Part shown: in pieces, positions 24,746-33,577 of the stretch
Position numbering within the stretch: the first letter of the stretch is position 1
How the letters are laid out: the number at the start of each line of letters is the position of its first letter
Source: JABMMZ01 sp964505065
GTDB lineage: Bacteria > Bacteroidota > Bacteroidia > NS11-12g > UBA955
Direction of reading: 5' to 3'
DNA: 35,827 bases
NCBI GenBank assembly: GCA_964505065.1
Contig: CAZDGF010000038.1
Location: 1-35,827 of the forward strand
Notes under the pieces: generated by a model
Told to the model about the DNA's origin: nothing
The model's input: only the letters and a program-made list of their open reading frames with translations
Database searches by the model: none
Made by a program: the position numbers and the translations under genes

Positions 24746-25750
24746 TTATTTAACACTCAAATACTGCTTACTTACTTCTGCTATTGTATTTTTTGTTGGT
24801 GTAAATTCAAAGCCAATTGCCGCTTTTATTTTTGCATTGCTATAATTGTGTTTGCTTAGTGAGGTTCTTACGGTTTCTGGGGTTATTGTACTATTTAGTT
24901 TAAATATGTTTATTAATTTTACAATAAAAATATAAAACTTTTCAAACTTCTTTTTTAGTTCAATACTTGTTTTTTTTACACCTAAATTTTCAGCCATACA
25001 ATCAAATATTTCTTTGTAAGTTTTATTTTCAGAAACCAATAAAAAACGCTCGTTTGTAATATTGCTTTCTGCTAAAGTAACCATTGCTTTTGCCACATCT
25101 TTTACATCTACAAAACCATTCGTACCATTGGTGTAAAACTTAAAGCCATTAGCAATATTGGCGAATAATTTACATGAACCCTGCTGCCAATTGCCCGCTC
25201 CTAAAATAATTGCAGGGTTTACAATTACAGCATTCAAGCCTTCTTCCATACCCCGCCATACCTCAAGTTCTGCCAAATGTTTGCTTATGGCATATTGTGT
25301 ATTTTGGTCGTTTTCTTCCCATTGGGTTTCTTCCGTTATTGGTGTATTGTTTTCTGTTCGCCCAATAGCTGCTGTACTGCTTACGTGTATTAGTTTTTTT
25401 ACCTTATTTTTTAAACAAGCATTTACCACATTTTCTGTTCCTCGCACATTGGTTGCCATCATTTCTTCCTTATTTTTTTTAGAAAATGAAACCATTGCAG
25501 CACAATGAAATACATAATCTTGCCCTTCAAAAATTGTATCTAGCGTTAATATGTCTAAAATATCAGCCTCTGTCCAAGTAAATTGTCGAAGGTGTTGCTC
25601 AAAATCTTCGTTTAATTCATGTTTTAAAATAGTGTAAAAAGTATCTGTATTGGCTTGTGGTCGTTTAGTTCCTGTTACTTTGTAGCCATTTTTAAGCAAA
25701 GCAGCTACTACATAGCTACCCAAAAAACCATTTGCCCCTGTTACTACCAT
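24746..25750 (-). CDS. Extended SDR, NAD-dependent epimerase/dehydratase or dihydroflavonol-reductase-like
   Basis: The 334-residue protein has the SDR Rossmann motif GANGFLG (residues 5-11), HCAAMVSF and the N-x-x-G-T-x-N stretch NVRGTENVVNAC. A catalytic Ser lies in HVSSTAAIG and YxxxK in QYAISKHLAE. VNPAIILGAGNW and GFVDVKDVAKAM place it among 3-beta-HSD/dihydroflavonol-reductase-type extended SDRs, common in Bacteroidota and mostly uncharacterised. The ATG at 25750 is chosen over an upstream TTG at 25774 because the Rossmann strand begins right there. It is divergent from the ureohydrolase-like gene, 53 bases away. Confidence 0.83.
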   Translation of the reverse strand: MVVTGANGFLGSYVVAALLKNGYKVTGTKRPQANTDTFYTILKHELNEDFEQHLRQFTWTEADILDILTLDTIFEGQDYVFHCAAMVSFSKKNKEEMMATNVRGTENVVNACLKNKVKKLIHVSSTAAIGRTENNTPITEETQWEENDQNTQYAISKHLAELEVWRGMEEGLNAVIVNPAIILGAGNWQQGSCKLFANIANGFKFYTNGTNGFVDVKDVAKAMVTLAESNITNERFLLVSENKTYKEIFDCMAENLGVKKTSIELKKKFEKFYIFIVKLINIFKLNSTITPETVRTSLSKHNYSNAKIKAAIGFEFTPTKNTIAEVSKQYLSVK

Positions 25751-25803
25751 TCTGTTGAAAGATTTGTTGGGCAAAAGTCGGATATTTATACCAATATTGA
25801 ACC

Positions 25804-26886
25804 ATGCAAATATTAGAAGCTTTTTTTGAACCCGTAAATAAACAATTGCTCAAAGGCATAGCCAAAAAACAATCCATTTTAGGCAATAAAATAGTCATTT
25901 TTACACAAAAATTTCCTGATACCAAAAATATAGATATAGCCATTATTGGCTTGGGCGACAATGCAAATATTATGCGCCCCTATTTATACCAATATGCCCA
26001 TAGATTTAATGGTATAGAAATAGCCGATTTTGGTAATTTAAAACACAATGGCACAGCTAAAAATATAAATGCAGGTATTGCAGAATGTATTATTGCCTTG
26101 CGAGAAGAAAATATTATCCCTATTTTTATTGGCGAAAATATGAATTACGGTATTGGTTTGCAAAAAGCATTGCCTTTTAGCAAAATAGATTATGCTTTGG
26201 TATCGCCAACTATTGCATACAAAGAGGGCAGTATAGCAAATAATTTAGCTGCCAATAAAAAATTATTTCACGCTTCGTTTATAGGTATTCAAAGTTTTTT
26301 GAACACCAATGAAATTGTACAAGAAAGCAGCGATGAATTTATAGAACATTTACGCTTAGGCGATGTAAAAGCAAATATTACATTGGTAGAACCTTTGCTG
26401 CGTCAAGCAGATATTTTTGAATTTGACTTATCAGCAATAAAACACCAAGAATTTAGCAGTGCTGCACAGCTGTTACCCAATGGCTTGCAAACCCAAGATG
26501 CTTGTGGAATATGCCGTTATGCAGGTATTTCAAATACACTTGGTTGCTATGTGTTGCGCAATTTTACATTAACAAAAAACAATACCATAGATGCCCAACA
26601 AATAGCCCAAATGGTATGGTATATTTTAGATGGTATAGACAATCGTTTTAACGATTTTCCGCAATTGAACCATAGGAATTTTACAGTCTATAAATGCCAT
26701 GCCAATAGTGGCGAAGATATGGTTTTCATAAATAGTAATCTTACTGGCAGATGGTGGCTGCAAATACCACAAAAAGGAAAAAAAACAGCGCCTAAATTTA
26801 TTGGTTGTTTAGAAACAGATTTTGAAATAGCCCAACAAGGCGATGTACCCGAAAAATGGTATAGAGCATTAGGCAATAATTTTTAA
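25804..26886 (+). CDS. Degenerate arginase/formimidoylglutamase-family (ureohydrolase) protein
   Basis: This 360-residue protein resembles the Bacteroidota group often annotated as formimidoylglutamase. Recognisable parts are ACGICRYAGISNTLGCYVLRNF, IAQMVWYILDGIDNRFNDFP and the C-terminal GRWWLQIP...PEKWYRAL. The metal-binding motifs of true ureohydrolases are not kept: where GGDHS, DAHxD and FDxDxxD are expected it reads FIGENMNYG, YALVSPTI and FDLSAIK. It is therefore probably not a manganese hydrolase, and its role is unknown. It stands 15 bases before the CrtI-like gene, so the two may be cotranscribed. Confidence 0.75.
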   Translation: MQILEAFFEPVNKQLLKGIAKKQSILGNKIVIFTQKFPDTKNIDIAIIGLGDNANIMRPYLYQYAHRFNGIEIADFGNLKHNGTAKNINAGIAECIIALREENIIPIFIGENMNYGIGLQKALPFSKIDYALVSPTIAYKEGSIANNLAANKKLFHASFIGIQSFLNTNEIVQESSDEFIEHLRLGDVKANITLVEPLLRQADIFEFDLSAIKHQEFSSAAQLLPNGLQTQDACGICRYAGISNTLGCYVLRNFTLTKNNTIDAQQIAQMVWYILDGIDNRFNDFPQLNHRNFTVYKCHANSGEDMVFINSNLTGRWWLQIPQKGKKTAPKFIGCLETDFEIAQQGDVPEKWYRALGNNF

Positions 26887-26901
26887 TAAATTTTTTTGTA
26901 G

Positions 26902-28365
26902 ATGAAAAAATCTGCCATTGTTATAGGTGCGGGTATAGCTGGTATTGCTACATCCATTAGGCTTACAGCCAAAGGTTATAAGGTAAAAGTATTTGAAGCC
27001 AATGCCTATGCTGGCGGAAAATTGAGCGAAATAACTATTGATGGCTTTAGGTTTGATGCCGGTCCTTCGTTATTTACAATGCCTCAATATGTTGAAGAAT
27101 TATTTACACTAATGGGCGAAAAAATTGAAAACCATTTTGAATACATTACTTTAGAAAATGGCTGCAATTATTTTTATGAAGATGGCACACAATTTACAAC
27201 GCCTACCAGTAAAAATGAGTTGATAAAAGTATTAGCTAAAAATTTGAATGAAGATGAAAAAGCAATAGAAAAATATTTAGCCAAAAGTAAAAAATTATTT
27301 AAAATAACAGCCCCTGTTTTTTTGCAAAAATCATTGCATAAGTTAAGCACTTACCTTTGTAAAGATGGGCTATACGGTATAGCCAACATATGGCAATTGG
27401 ATAATTTTAAAACCATGAATGCAAAAAATAAAACGTGGTTCAAAAATGCCAAAACCGTTCAGTTTTTTAATCGGTTTGCAACATACAATGGCAGCAATCC
27501 ATACCAAGCGCCTGCCACCTTAAATATTATTCCACATTTGGAGTATGGCTATGGTACATTTTTTCCCAAAAAAGGTATGATAAGTATTACAGATAGCCTT
27601 GTAGCATTGGCAAAAAGGCATGGTGTAGAATTTATTTTCAACCAAAAAATTGATGAAATAATTATAGAAAACCAACAAGCCATTGGTATAAGCACAAATA
27701 ATGAAAAATATTTTGCGAATGTTGTAGTAAGCAATATGGATGTGTTCCCAACCTACTCCAAACTTTTATCCAAACAAAGAATACCCAAGCAAGTAAAAAA
27801 TGTAGAACCAAGCAGCAGTGCTTTAATTTTTTATTGGGGTATCAATGCCACTTTCGAGGCTTTAGGCTTACATAATATTTTTTTTTCAGAAAATTACGAA
27901 ACCGAATTTGATACTATTTTTAAACAAAAAACGATACCCAATGATAGTACAATATATATTAACATAACAAGTAAATACAAAACAGACGATGCGCCACAAG
28001 GCTGCGAAAACTGGTTTGTAATGGTAAATGTACCAGCCAATAATGGGCAAAATTGGGGCGAGTTAATTCAGCAAAAAAAAACAAATATTATAACTAAAAT
28101 AAATAGGCTGTTAAATACCGATTTAAGCCAATATATTATTGCCGAAAGTATATTAGACCCTCGAGCTATTGAACAAAAAACAAGCAGCTACAAAGGCGCA
28201 TTGTATGGCAGCAGCAGCAATAAAGCAATGGCTGCTTTTTTTAGACATGCTAATTTTAGTTCTAAAATTAAAAATCTATATTTTTGTGGCGGTAGCGTGC
28301 ATCCAGGCGGGGGTATTCCTTTGTGTTTATTGAGTGCTAAAATTACAAGTGATATAGTGGAATGA
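26902..28365 (+). CDS. Phytoene desaturase family (CrtI/CrtD-type) carotenoid oxidoreductase
   Basis: This 487-residue FAD enzyme is of the CrtI family. The N-terminal dinucleotide fold VIGAGIAGIATSIRLTAKG with VKVFEANAYAGGKLSE is followed by RFDAGPSLFTMPQYVEELF. The C-terminal signature LYFCGGSVHPGGGIPLCLLSAKI is diagnostic. It acts on a carotenoid at the membrane, either phytoene desaturation or, as in CrtD, 3,4-desaturation of hydroxylated carotenoids. No crtB or other carotenoid gene is nearby, so the step is open. A -7 box is not clear. Confidence 0.87.
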   Translation: MKKSAIVIGAGIAGIATSIRLTAKGYKVKVFEANAYAGGKLSEITIDGFRFDAGPSLFTMPQYVEELFTLMGEKIENHFEYITLENGCNYFYEDGTQFTTPTSKNELIKVLAKNLNEDEKAIEKYLAKSKKLFKITAPVFLQKSLHKLSTYLCKDGLYGIANIWQLDNFKTMNAKNKTWFKNAKTVQFFNRFATYNGSNPYQAPATLNIIPHLEYGYGTFFPKKGMISITDSLVALAKRHGVEFIFNQKIDEIIIENQQAIGISTNNEKYFANVVVSNMDVFPTYSKLLSKQRIPKQVKNVEPSSSALIFYWGINATFEALGLHNIFFSENYETEFDTIFKQKTIPNDSTIYINITSKYKTDDAPQGCENWFVMVNVPANNGQNWGELIQQKKTNIITKINRLLNTDLSQYIIAESILDPRAIEQKTSSYKGALYGSSSNKAMAAFFRHANFSSKIKNLYFCGGSVHPGGGIPLCLLSAKITSDIVE

Positions 28366-28400
28366 GCAAAAGAATATCAATTTATAAATACTGCTTAAAT

Positions 28401-31109
28401 TTAGGCAAAAGCTTCATCTAAAATTGCTGCTTGCTCTTTATCGTGCACTTTCTTAAATCCTGTAGCTGGGCTTGCACTGCTTCTTCTACCAATGTATGTA
28501 ATAGCAAAAGGTAAATCATAACGGCTCAAATGCATCCAAGTGCCCATATTGCGTGGTTCTTCTTGAACCCAATGGTATGTAGCATTTGGGTATTGTGCAT
28601 ACTCTTTGGCAATTTGCTTTTCGGGCAATGGGTACATTTGTTCTATACGAATTATAGCCACATCTGTTCGTTTATCTTCTTGCTGTTTTGCCAATAATTC
28701 ATAATAAATTTTACCACTACAAAGCAATACTTTTTTCACTTTTTTAGCCTCTACATAAGTATCGCTTATAAGTTCTTGAAAAGTGTCAGATGTAAAATCT
28801 TCTACCTTGCTTACACACATTGGGTGGCGCAGCAAACTTTTGGGTGTCATAACAATTAAAGGCACTCTAAAATTACGTTTTACTTGTCTGCGTAGTGCGT
28901 GAAAATAATTGGCAGGTGTTGTACAATTTACAACCTGCATATTGTTGTTAGCACATAATTGTAAAAAGCGTTCCAATCTTGCCGAAGAATGTTCTGGCCC
29001 TTGCCCCTCGTAGCCATGAGGCAGCAGCATAACCAAGCCGCTATATTGCGCCCATTTAGTGCCTGCACTGGCTATAAATTGGTCAATCATTATTTGCGCA
29101 CCATTGCCAAAATCGCCAAATTGAGCTTCCCAAAGGGTTAAAGCATTCGGGTTGGCTGCACTATAACCATATTCAAAACCAAGTTCTGCATACTCGCTTA
29201 GCAATGAATTATAAACATAAAAACGTGCTTGTTTATCATTGATATTATCCAAAGGCACATATTCTGCTTCCGAATCTTCTTTTTTTAACAAAGCATGGCG
29301 GTGGCTAAATGTTCCTCTTTCGCAATCTTGCCCTGCAAGGCGCACAGGGTGGTTTTCGTTTACCAAAGTAGCATACGCCATTAGCTCGCCCATAGCCCAA
29401 TCGTAGCTATCATCTTTTATCATTTTTAACCTGCCTTCGTATATCTGCTGTACTTTTTTTATAGGCAAATTGCTTTCTGGCAATTGGTTAATTTTTTCTG
29501 CCAAAGTAAGCCAAGTTTTTTTATCAACCCCTGTTTTAGGGTTGGTTTCAAAATCTTTAGCCGTTGGGAAAGTAAAATCTTTCCATACATCGTCTATTTT
29601 TAATTTTGAAGGTGGTGTTTTTTCTTGTTTTACATCATCTAAAGTGGTTTGCAAAAGTTGCTTAAACTTTTCTTCCATTTCATTAGCTATGGCTGCATCT
29701 ATATCGCCACGGGCTATTAGTTTTTGTTTGTATATTTCTCTTGGATTGGGGTGTGCAGAAATTATTTTATACAACAACGGTTGGGTAAAACGTGGTTCAT
29801 CGCCCTCGTTGTGTCCATATTTACGGTAACCCAATAAATCAATAAAAATATCACTGTTAAATTTATTTCTAAAAGCCATTGCCATTTTTATGGTGTGTAC
29901 TACGGCTTCTACATCATCGCCATTTACATGAAATACAGGACAATTGGTGGTTTTAGCCACATCTGTACAATAAATACTTGTACGAGCATCTGTATAATTG
30001 GTGGTAAATCCTATTTGATTATTGGTAACAATATGCATAGTGCCGCCTATTCTATTGGCTTCCAAGCCGCTCATTTGCACTACTTCATATACTATGCCTT
30101 GCCCTGCTATTGCTGCATCGCCATGTATCAAAATGGCGCATACTTTGTTAATATCGCCATTGTATTGGCTATCTAATTTAGCCCTTACAATACCTTTTAC
30201 CACAGGGTTTACAGCCTCTAAATGAGAGGGATTGGGTGCTAATTTTATTTTAACTTCTTTGCCTGCTGGTGTTGGAATTACGGTATTATAACCCAAATGG
30301 TATTTAACATCGCCCTCGTGTTGCTCATCTTGAAATACTTTGCCTTCAAATTCGCTAAAAATATCTGAATACGTTTTGTTAAAAATATTAGCCAATACAT
30401 TTAATCTACCTCTATGTGCCATACCCATTACAAACTCTTGCACACCAAGCTCTGCACCATAATGTACAACGCTATCTAATGCAGGAATTAAACATTCTAA
30501 ACCTTCTAACGAAAAGCGTTTTTGCCCTATAAATTTAGTATGTAAAAAATTCTCGAAAGCTGTGGCTTGGTTCAGTTTATTAAGGCATTGTTTTTTTTCT
30601 TCTATGGAAAGATTAGGCTGGTTTTTGGTAGTTTCCATTAGGTTGCGTAGCCATTCTATTTTTATTGGGTCGCCAATGTGCATATACTCTGCACCTATGC
30701 TTTGGCAATAAGTAGTTTCAAGGTGTGCAATAATATCTTTTAATTTAGCCGAACCTAAACCAAGCTCGTGCCCAGCATTATAGGTAGTTTCAAGGTCTTT
30801 TTCGGTTAATCCAAAATTGGCAATAGCCAAAGTGGGTGCGTAGTGTCTGCGCTCTCTTACGGGGTTGGTATGGGTAAATAAATGCCCACGGGTTCGGTAT
30901 GCATTAATCAAATTGAGTACATTTATTTCTTTTAAAGCATCTTCGCTAATGGCTTTATTGCCTGGCATACTTTTGCCGCTTGCCAAATCAAAACCTTCAA
31001 AGAATTTTTGCCAACCAAAATCTACAGAGGCATTGTCGCTTTGGTATTGTTTGTATAGGTCGTCAATGTAATTAACATCGGCATTGCTTAAATAAGAATT
31101 TTGTAACAT
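28401..31109 (-). CDS. sucA: 2-oxoglutarate dehydrogenase E1 component
   Basis: This thiamine-diphosphate-dependent decarboxylase starts the 2-oxoglutarate dehydrogenase reaction and passes succinyl groups to the SucB lipoyl arm. The 902-residue length is normal. It has an N-terminal segment with YLSNADVNYIDDLYKQY, EFVMGMAHRGRLNVLANI, the ThDP/Mg site GDAAIAGQGIVYE, HNEGDEPRFTQP, a transketolase-like central domain (GFEYGYSAANP and EAQFGDFGNGAQIMIDQF), and a C-terminal GQGPEHSSARLERFLQL. The partner E2 gene lies at the other end of the window on the opposite strand. A -7 box is found at 31126-31133. Confidence 0.95.
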   Translation of the reverse strand: MLQNSYLSNADVNYIDDLYKQYQSDNASVDFGWQKFFEGFDLASGKSMPGNKAISEDALKEINVLNLINAYRTRGHLFTHTNPVRERRHYAPTLAIANFGLTEKDLETTYNAGHELGLGSAKLKDIIAHLETTYCQSIGAEYMHIGDPIKIEWLRNLMETTKNQPNLSIEEKKQCLNKLNQATAFENFLHTKFIGQKRFSLEGLECLIPALDSVVHYGAELGVQEFVMGMAHRGRLNVLANIFNKTYSDIFSEFEGKVFQDEQHEGDVKYHLGYNTVIPTPAGKEVKIKLAPNPSHLEAVNPVVKGIVRAKLDSQYNGDINKVCAILIHGDAAIAGQGIVYEVVQMSGLEANRIGGTMHIVTNNQIGFTTNYTDARTSIYCTDVAKTTNCPVFHVNGDDVEAVVHTIKMAMAFRNKFNSDIFIDLLGYRKYGHNEGDEPRFTQPLLYKIISAHPNPREIYKQKLIARGDIDAAIANEMEEKFKQLLQTTLDDVKQEKTPPSKLKIDDVWKDFTFPTAKDFETNPKTGVDKKTWLTLAEKINQLPESNLPIKKVQQIYEGRLKMIKDDSYDWAMGELMAYATLVNENHPVRLAGQDCERGTFSHRHALLKKEDSEAEYVPLDNINDKQARFYVYNSLLSEYAELGFEYGYSAANPNALTLWEAQFGDFGNGAQIMIDQFIASAGTKWAQYSGLVMLLPHGYEGQGPEHSSARLERFLQLCANNNMQVVNCTTPANYFHALRRQVKRNFRVPLIVMTPKSLLRHPMCVSKVEDFTSDTFQELISDTYVEAKKVKKVLLCSGKIYYELLAKQQEDKRTDVAIIRIEQMYPLPEKQIAKEYAQYPNATYHWVQEEPRNMGTWMHLSRYDLPFAITYIGRRSSASPATGFKKVHDKEQAAILDEAFA

Positions 31110-31125
31110 ACTAAAAAATAGAATG

Positions 31126-31133
31126 CAAATTTA
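31126..31133 (-). promoter_or_regulatory. -7 promoter box (TAAATTTG) for sucA
   Basis: On the minus strand TAAATTTG matches TAnnTTTG and ends 16 bases before the sucA ATG. Confidence 0.5.
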
Positions 31134-31244
31134 AGAATTATTTTGCTAATTAAGGAATTTGGGTTTTTGAAGAAATAATTTGCATGTAACTATTTTTATA
31201 AACGATAGTTAATGAATACGCAAAGAGGAGTATAAAAATTTAAC

Positions 31245-31252
31245 TAATTTTG
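31245..31252 (+). promoter_or_regulatory. -7 promoter box (TAATTTTG) for the secreted amidohydrolase-like gene
   Basis: TAATTTTG matches TAnnTTTG and ends 5 bases before the ATG at 31258, predicting a leaderless or almost leaderless message. Confidence 0.45.
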
Positions 31253-31257
31253 CTGGA

Positions 31258-32430
31258 ATGATTAGAAAATTTACTTTCTTTATTTTATGGCATAGTGTGT
31301 TATTTTGTGCGAAGGCACAAGTTTTTAAAGCTGGCAATACTTATTTTGGCACCAATAATTATATTGAATACTTTGCTGGCAATGCGCCAATTATTATTTC
31401 GGCACCGCACGGTGGCTATTTGCAGCCAAGCTATATGCCCGATAGAAATTGTGACAATTGTGCATACGTTAGCGATGCTTATACACAAGAATTAACACGA
31501 CTTATTCAACAAAAATTTTATAAAAAAACAGGTTGTTATCTGCATATTATTTATAACCTTGTACACAGAAAAAAGTTGGATATGAACCGAGAGCTGATAA
31601 TGGCTACAGATTCTAACTCGGCTTTGGATATTTATTGGAATGAATACCATAAATATATTGATTCTGCAAAGGCAAAAATAACCAATACTTACGGCAAAGG
31701 TTTGTTTATAGATATGCACGGACATGGGCATACCAAGCAGCGCATAGAATTGGGCTATTTGGTATCTAAAAGCACTTTGCAATTGCCCGATAGTTTAATC
31801 AATTTGCCTAAATACACCAATTTTACGTCTATCAGAAATTTAGCGAAAAACAATTTGAATAATTTCAGCCATGTAGCCATGCTAAGGGGCGAAAAAAGCA
31901 TGGGCAGTATGTTTGCATATAAAGGTTTTCCGAGTGTGCCAAGCAACGTAGATTTATTTCCAGAGGCTAATGATGAATATTTTAATGGGGGCTACAATAC
32001 CATTAGGCATGGCAGCAATACTGTAGGTAAAATAGATGCTATACAATTAGAGCTATATTCGGCTATAAGATTTGATAGTACACAACGCAAAAAATTTGCA
32101 GATAGTTTTGTAAATGTGATGATAAATTACTTGGCTATACATTATTTTATTAATTACAAAATAAATGCTTGCAATGCCACACAATTAGTAAATACGACTT
32201 TGCAAAATACCATTCAAATTTTTCCAAACCCTGTAAATGATATGGTAAATATTTTAAGCAATGTGCCTATTCAACAATTAAGAATTTTGAATACTGAAGG
32301 TAAAATTGTTTTAATGGAAAATAATTGTAATAACATGAATATATCGTTAAAAAACTTAAATAATGGCTTGTATTTTATCTATTTGTTTACAGAGAATGGT
32401 AGTATAGTTAGAAAAATAGTAAAGGAATAA
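31258..32430 (+). CDS. Secreted N-formylglutamate-amidohydrolase-like protein with T9SS sorting domain
   Basis: The 390-residue product has a signal peptide (about 1-21, ending AKAQ) and an N-formylglutamate amidohydrolase-like fold. IIISAPHGG carries candidate metal ligand His51, FIDMHGHGH supplies further histidines near residue 150, and AIQLELYSAIR carries a Glu in the expected late position. The last 75 residues form a type A T9SS sorting domain (IFPNPVNDMVNIL, RILNTEGKIV, LNNGLYFIYLF). Classical members are cytoplasmic and release glutamate in histidine breakdown. This one is exported, so it more likely cleaves extracellular amides or peptides. The minus-strand Fic-like gene converges on it. 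Confidence 0.85.
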   Translation: MIRKFTFFILWHSVLFCAKAQVFKAGNTYFGTNNYIEYFAGNAPIIISAPHGGYLQPSYMPDRNCDNCAYVSDAYTQELTRLIQQKFYKKTGCYLHIIYNLVHRKKLDMNRELIMATDSNSALDIYWNEYHKYIDSAKAKITNTYGKGLFIDMHGHGHTKQRIELGYLVSKSTLQLPDSLINLPKYTNFTSIRNLAKNNLNNFSHVAMLRGEKSMGSMFAYKGFPSVPSNVDLFPEANDEYFNGGYNTIRHGSNTVGKIDAIQLELYSAIRFDSTQRKKFADSFVNVMINYLAIHYFINYKINACNATQLVNTTLQNTIQIFPNPVNDMVNILSNVPIQQLRILNTEGKIVLMENNCNNMNISLKNLNNGLYFIYLFTENGSIVRKIVKE

Positions 32431-32458
32431 ACAATTTTATTTTATAAAGAACTATTTT

Positions 32459-33475
32459 TTAGGTTAGTAACAAATCCATATACCTTTTATGCAGATACAA
32501 TTTTTCTCTGCCTATTTTTTTTTCTATTAATATGCCCATGTCTTGCAGGTGGGTAAGGTAGCTGTATGCCGTTTGGCGATGGCAGGGCAATTGGATAATT
32601 AGGTTTTTGGCTTTTATGTAAGGGCTTGCAAATAGTATATTTAGCAGCTCGGCACTGGGCAAGGTAAGCTGGTGGTATTTTCTTAATTGTTCAAGGGTAG
32701 TTTTTTTTAGTTCGTCTATGGCTATTAGTTGTTTTAATTTTATGCTACAGGCTTTGCTTATTGTTGCTAATAGATACAATGCTAATGGCTGTAGATTATG
32801 CCCTTCGTAGCCATCTTTTAGCAAAGTATAAAAGTGTTTGTAATCTTCTTTTAAATAATATGCTATATTTATCAATGGCAATTCAAGTGCTGCGCTTTCG
32901 CCCATTTTAGCATTTAGAATATAGATAGCGGCATAATTATTGGCTACTTTTAAGGGTTTAAAATAAAATAAATAAGTGGCTAATAAAATGCCCTGCAATA
33001 AGGGTTCTTCATAATTGTTTTCTTCTAAATAGGTATTAAATTGGCGTTTAAACTGGGCGTATAGTGCTGCATTTTCGCCCCTTTGTTTTTCAGAATATTC
33101 TAACAATAAAAAAGGCAATATGGATTGAACAGAAAGCAATGGCATAAGCTCAAAATGGGTTAAACAAAGTTGTATGTTTTCTATTGTTTTGTCATTCTGC
33201 TTTTTTTCAGTATGCAACAATTCAAATAAGCGCAAGGGGGCTATTGCATTGCTTTCAAATGCCATGCTATGCTTTATTTCTAATACCAATAGATTTTTTA
33301 ATTCATGCTTTATTATTTTTTGTTTTTTGCCTTTTATATAGCCATTTAGTTCGGCTATGGCTCTATAGCAAGTACCCATACTTTTTAGCAAAGCATAACT
33401 TTCGGCAATTTTATATTCTGATAGCTTTTTCAAATATATTAATGCAAATATGATGATTATTTTAAAAATATTCAT
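32459..33475 (-). CDS. Degenerate Fic-fold protein with C-terminal winged helix
   Basis: This 338-residue protein keeps the overall Fic layout. The N-terminal helices read IAESYALLKSMGTCYRAIAELNGYIKG. The following segment EIKHSMAFESNAI resembles the inhibitory S-x-x-x-E motif. After the catalytic-loop region come LELPLINIAYYLKEDYKHFYTLL and LQPLALYLLATISKAC. The AMP-transfer loop HPFxxGNGR reads KPLKVANNY (32933-32959), so the catalytic His and the glycines and Arg are lost. The C-terminus (about 280-338) is a winged helix (CHRQTAYSYLTHLQDMGILIEKKIGREKLYL). It is probably not an AMP transferase but a DNA-binding or scaffold protein. A TTG at 33433 is an alternative start, removing a hydrophobic N-terminus. 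It diverges from the glutamine synthetase gene, 102 bases away. Confidence 0.75.
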   Translation of the reverse strand: MNIFKIIIIFALIYLKKLSEYKIAESYALLKSMGTCYRAIAELNGYIKGKKQKIIKHELKNLLVLEIKHSMAFESNAIAPLRLFELLHTEKKQNDKTIENIQLCLTHFELMPLLSVQSILPFLLLEYSEKQRGENAALYAQFKRQFNTYLEENNYEEPLLQGILLATYLFYFKPLKVANNYAAIYILNAKMGESAALELPLINIAYYLKEDYKHFYTLLKDGYEGHNLQPLALYLLATISKACSIKLKQLIAIDELKKTTLEQLRKYHQLTLPSAELLNILFASPYIKAKNLIIQLPCHRQTAYSYLTHLQDMGILIEKKIGREKLYLHKRYMDLLLT

Positions 33476-33547
33476 CTTATTTTACAATAATTTAGTAAAA
33501 TTTAGATTTTTTTTAACGCTTAAAAATTCTTAATTAAGTAAAACCTA

Positions 33548-33555
33548 TAATTTTG
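33548..33555 (+). promoter_or_regulatory. -7 promoter box (TAATTTTG) for glutamine synthetase
   Basis: TAATTTTG matches TAnnTTTG and ends 22 bases before the ATG at 33578. The rest of the 102-base divergent gap is AT-rich, with a palindrome CTTAATTAAG that could be an operator. Confidence 0.5.
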
Positions 33556-33577
33556 CAGCCATAAAAATAACAACAAT

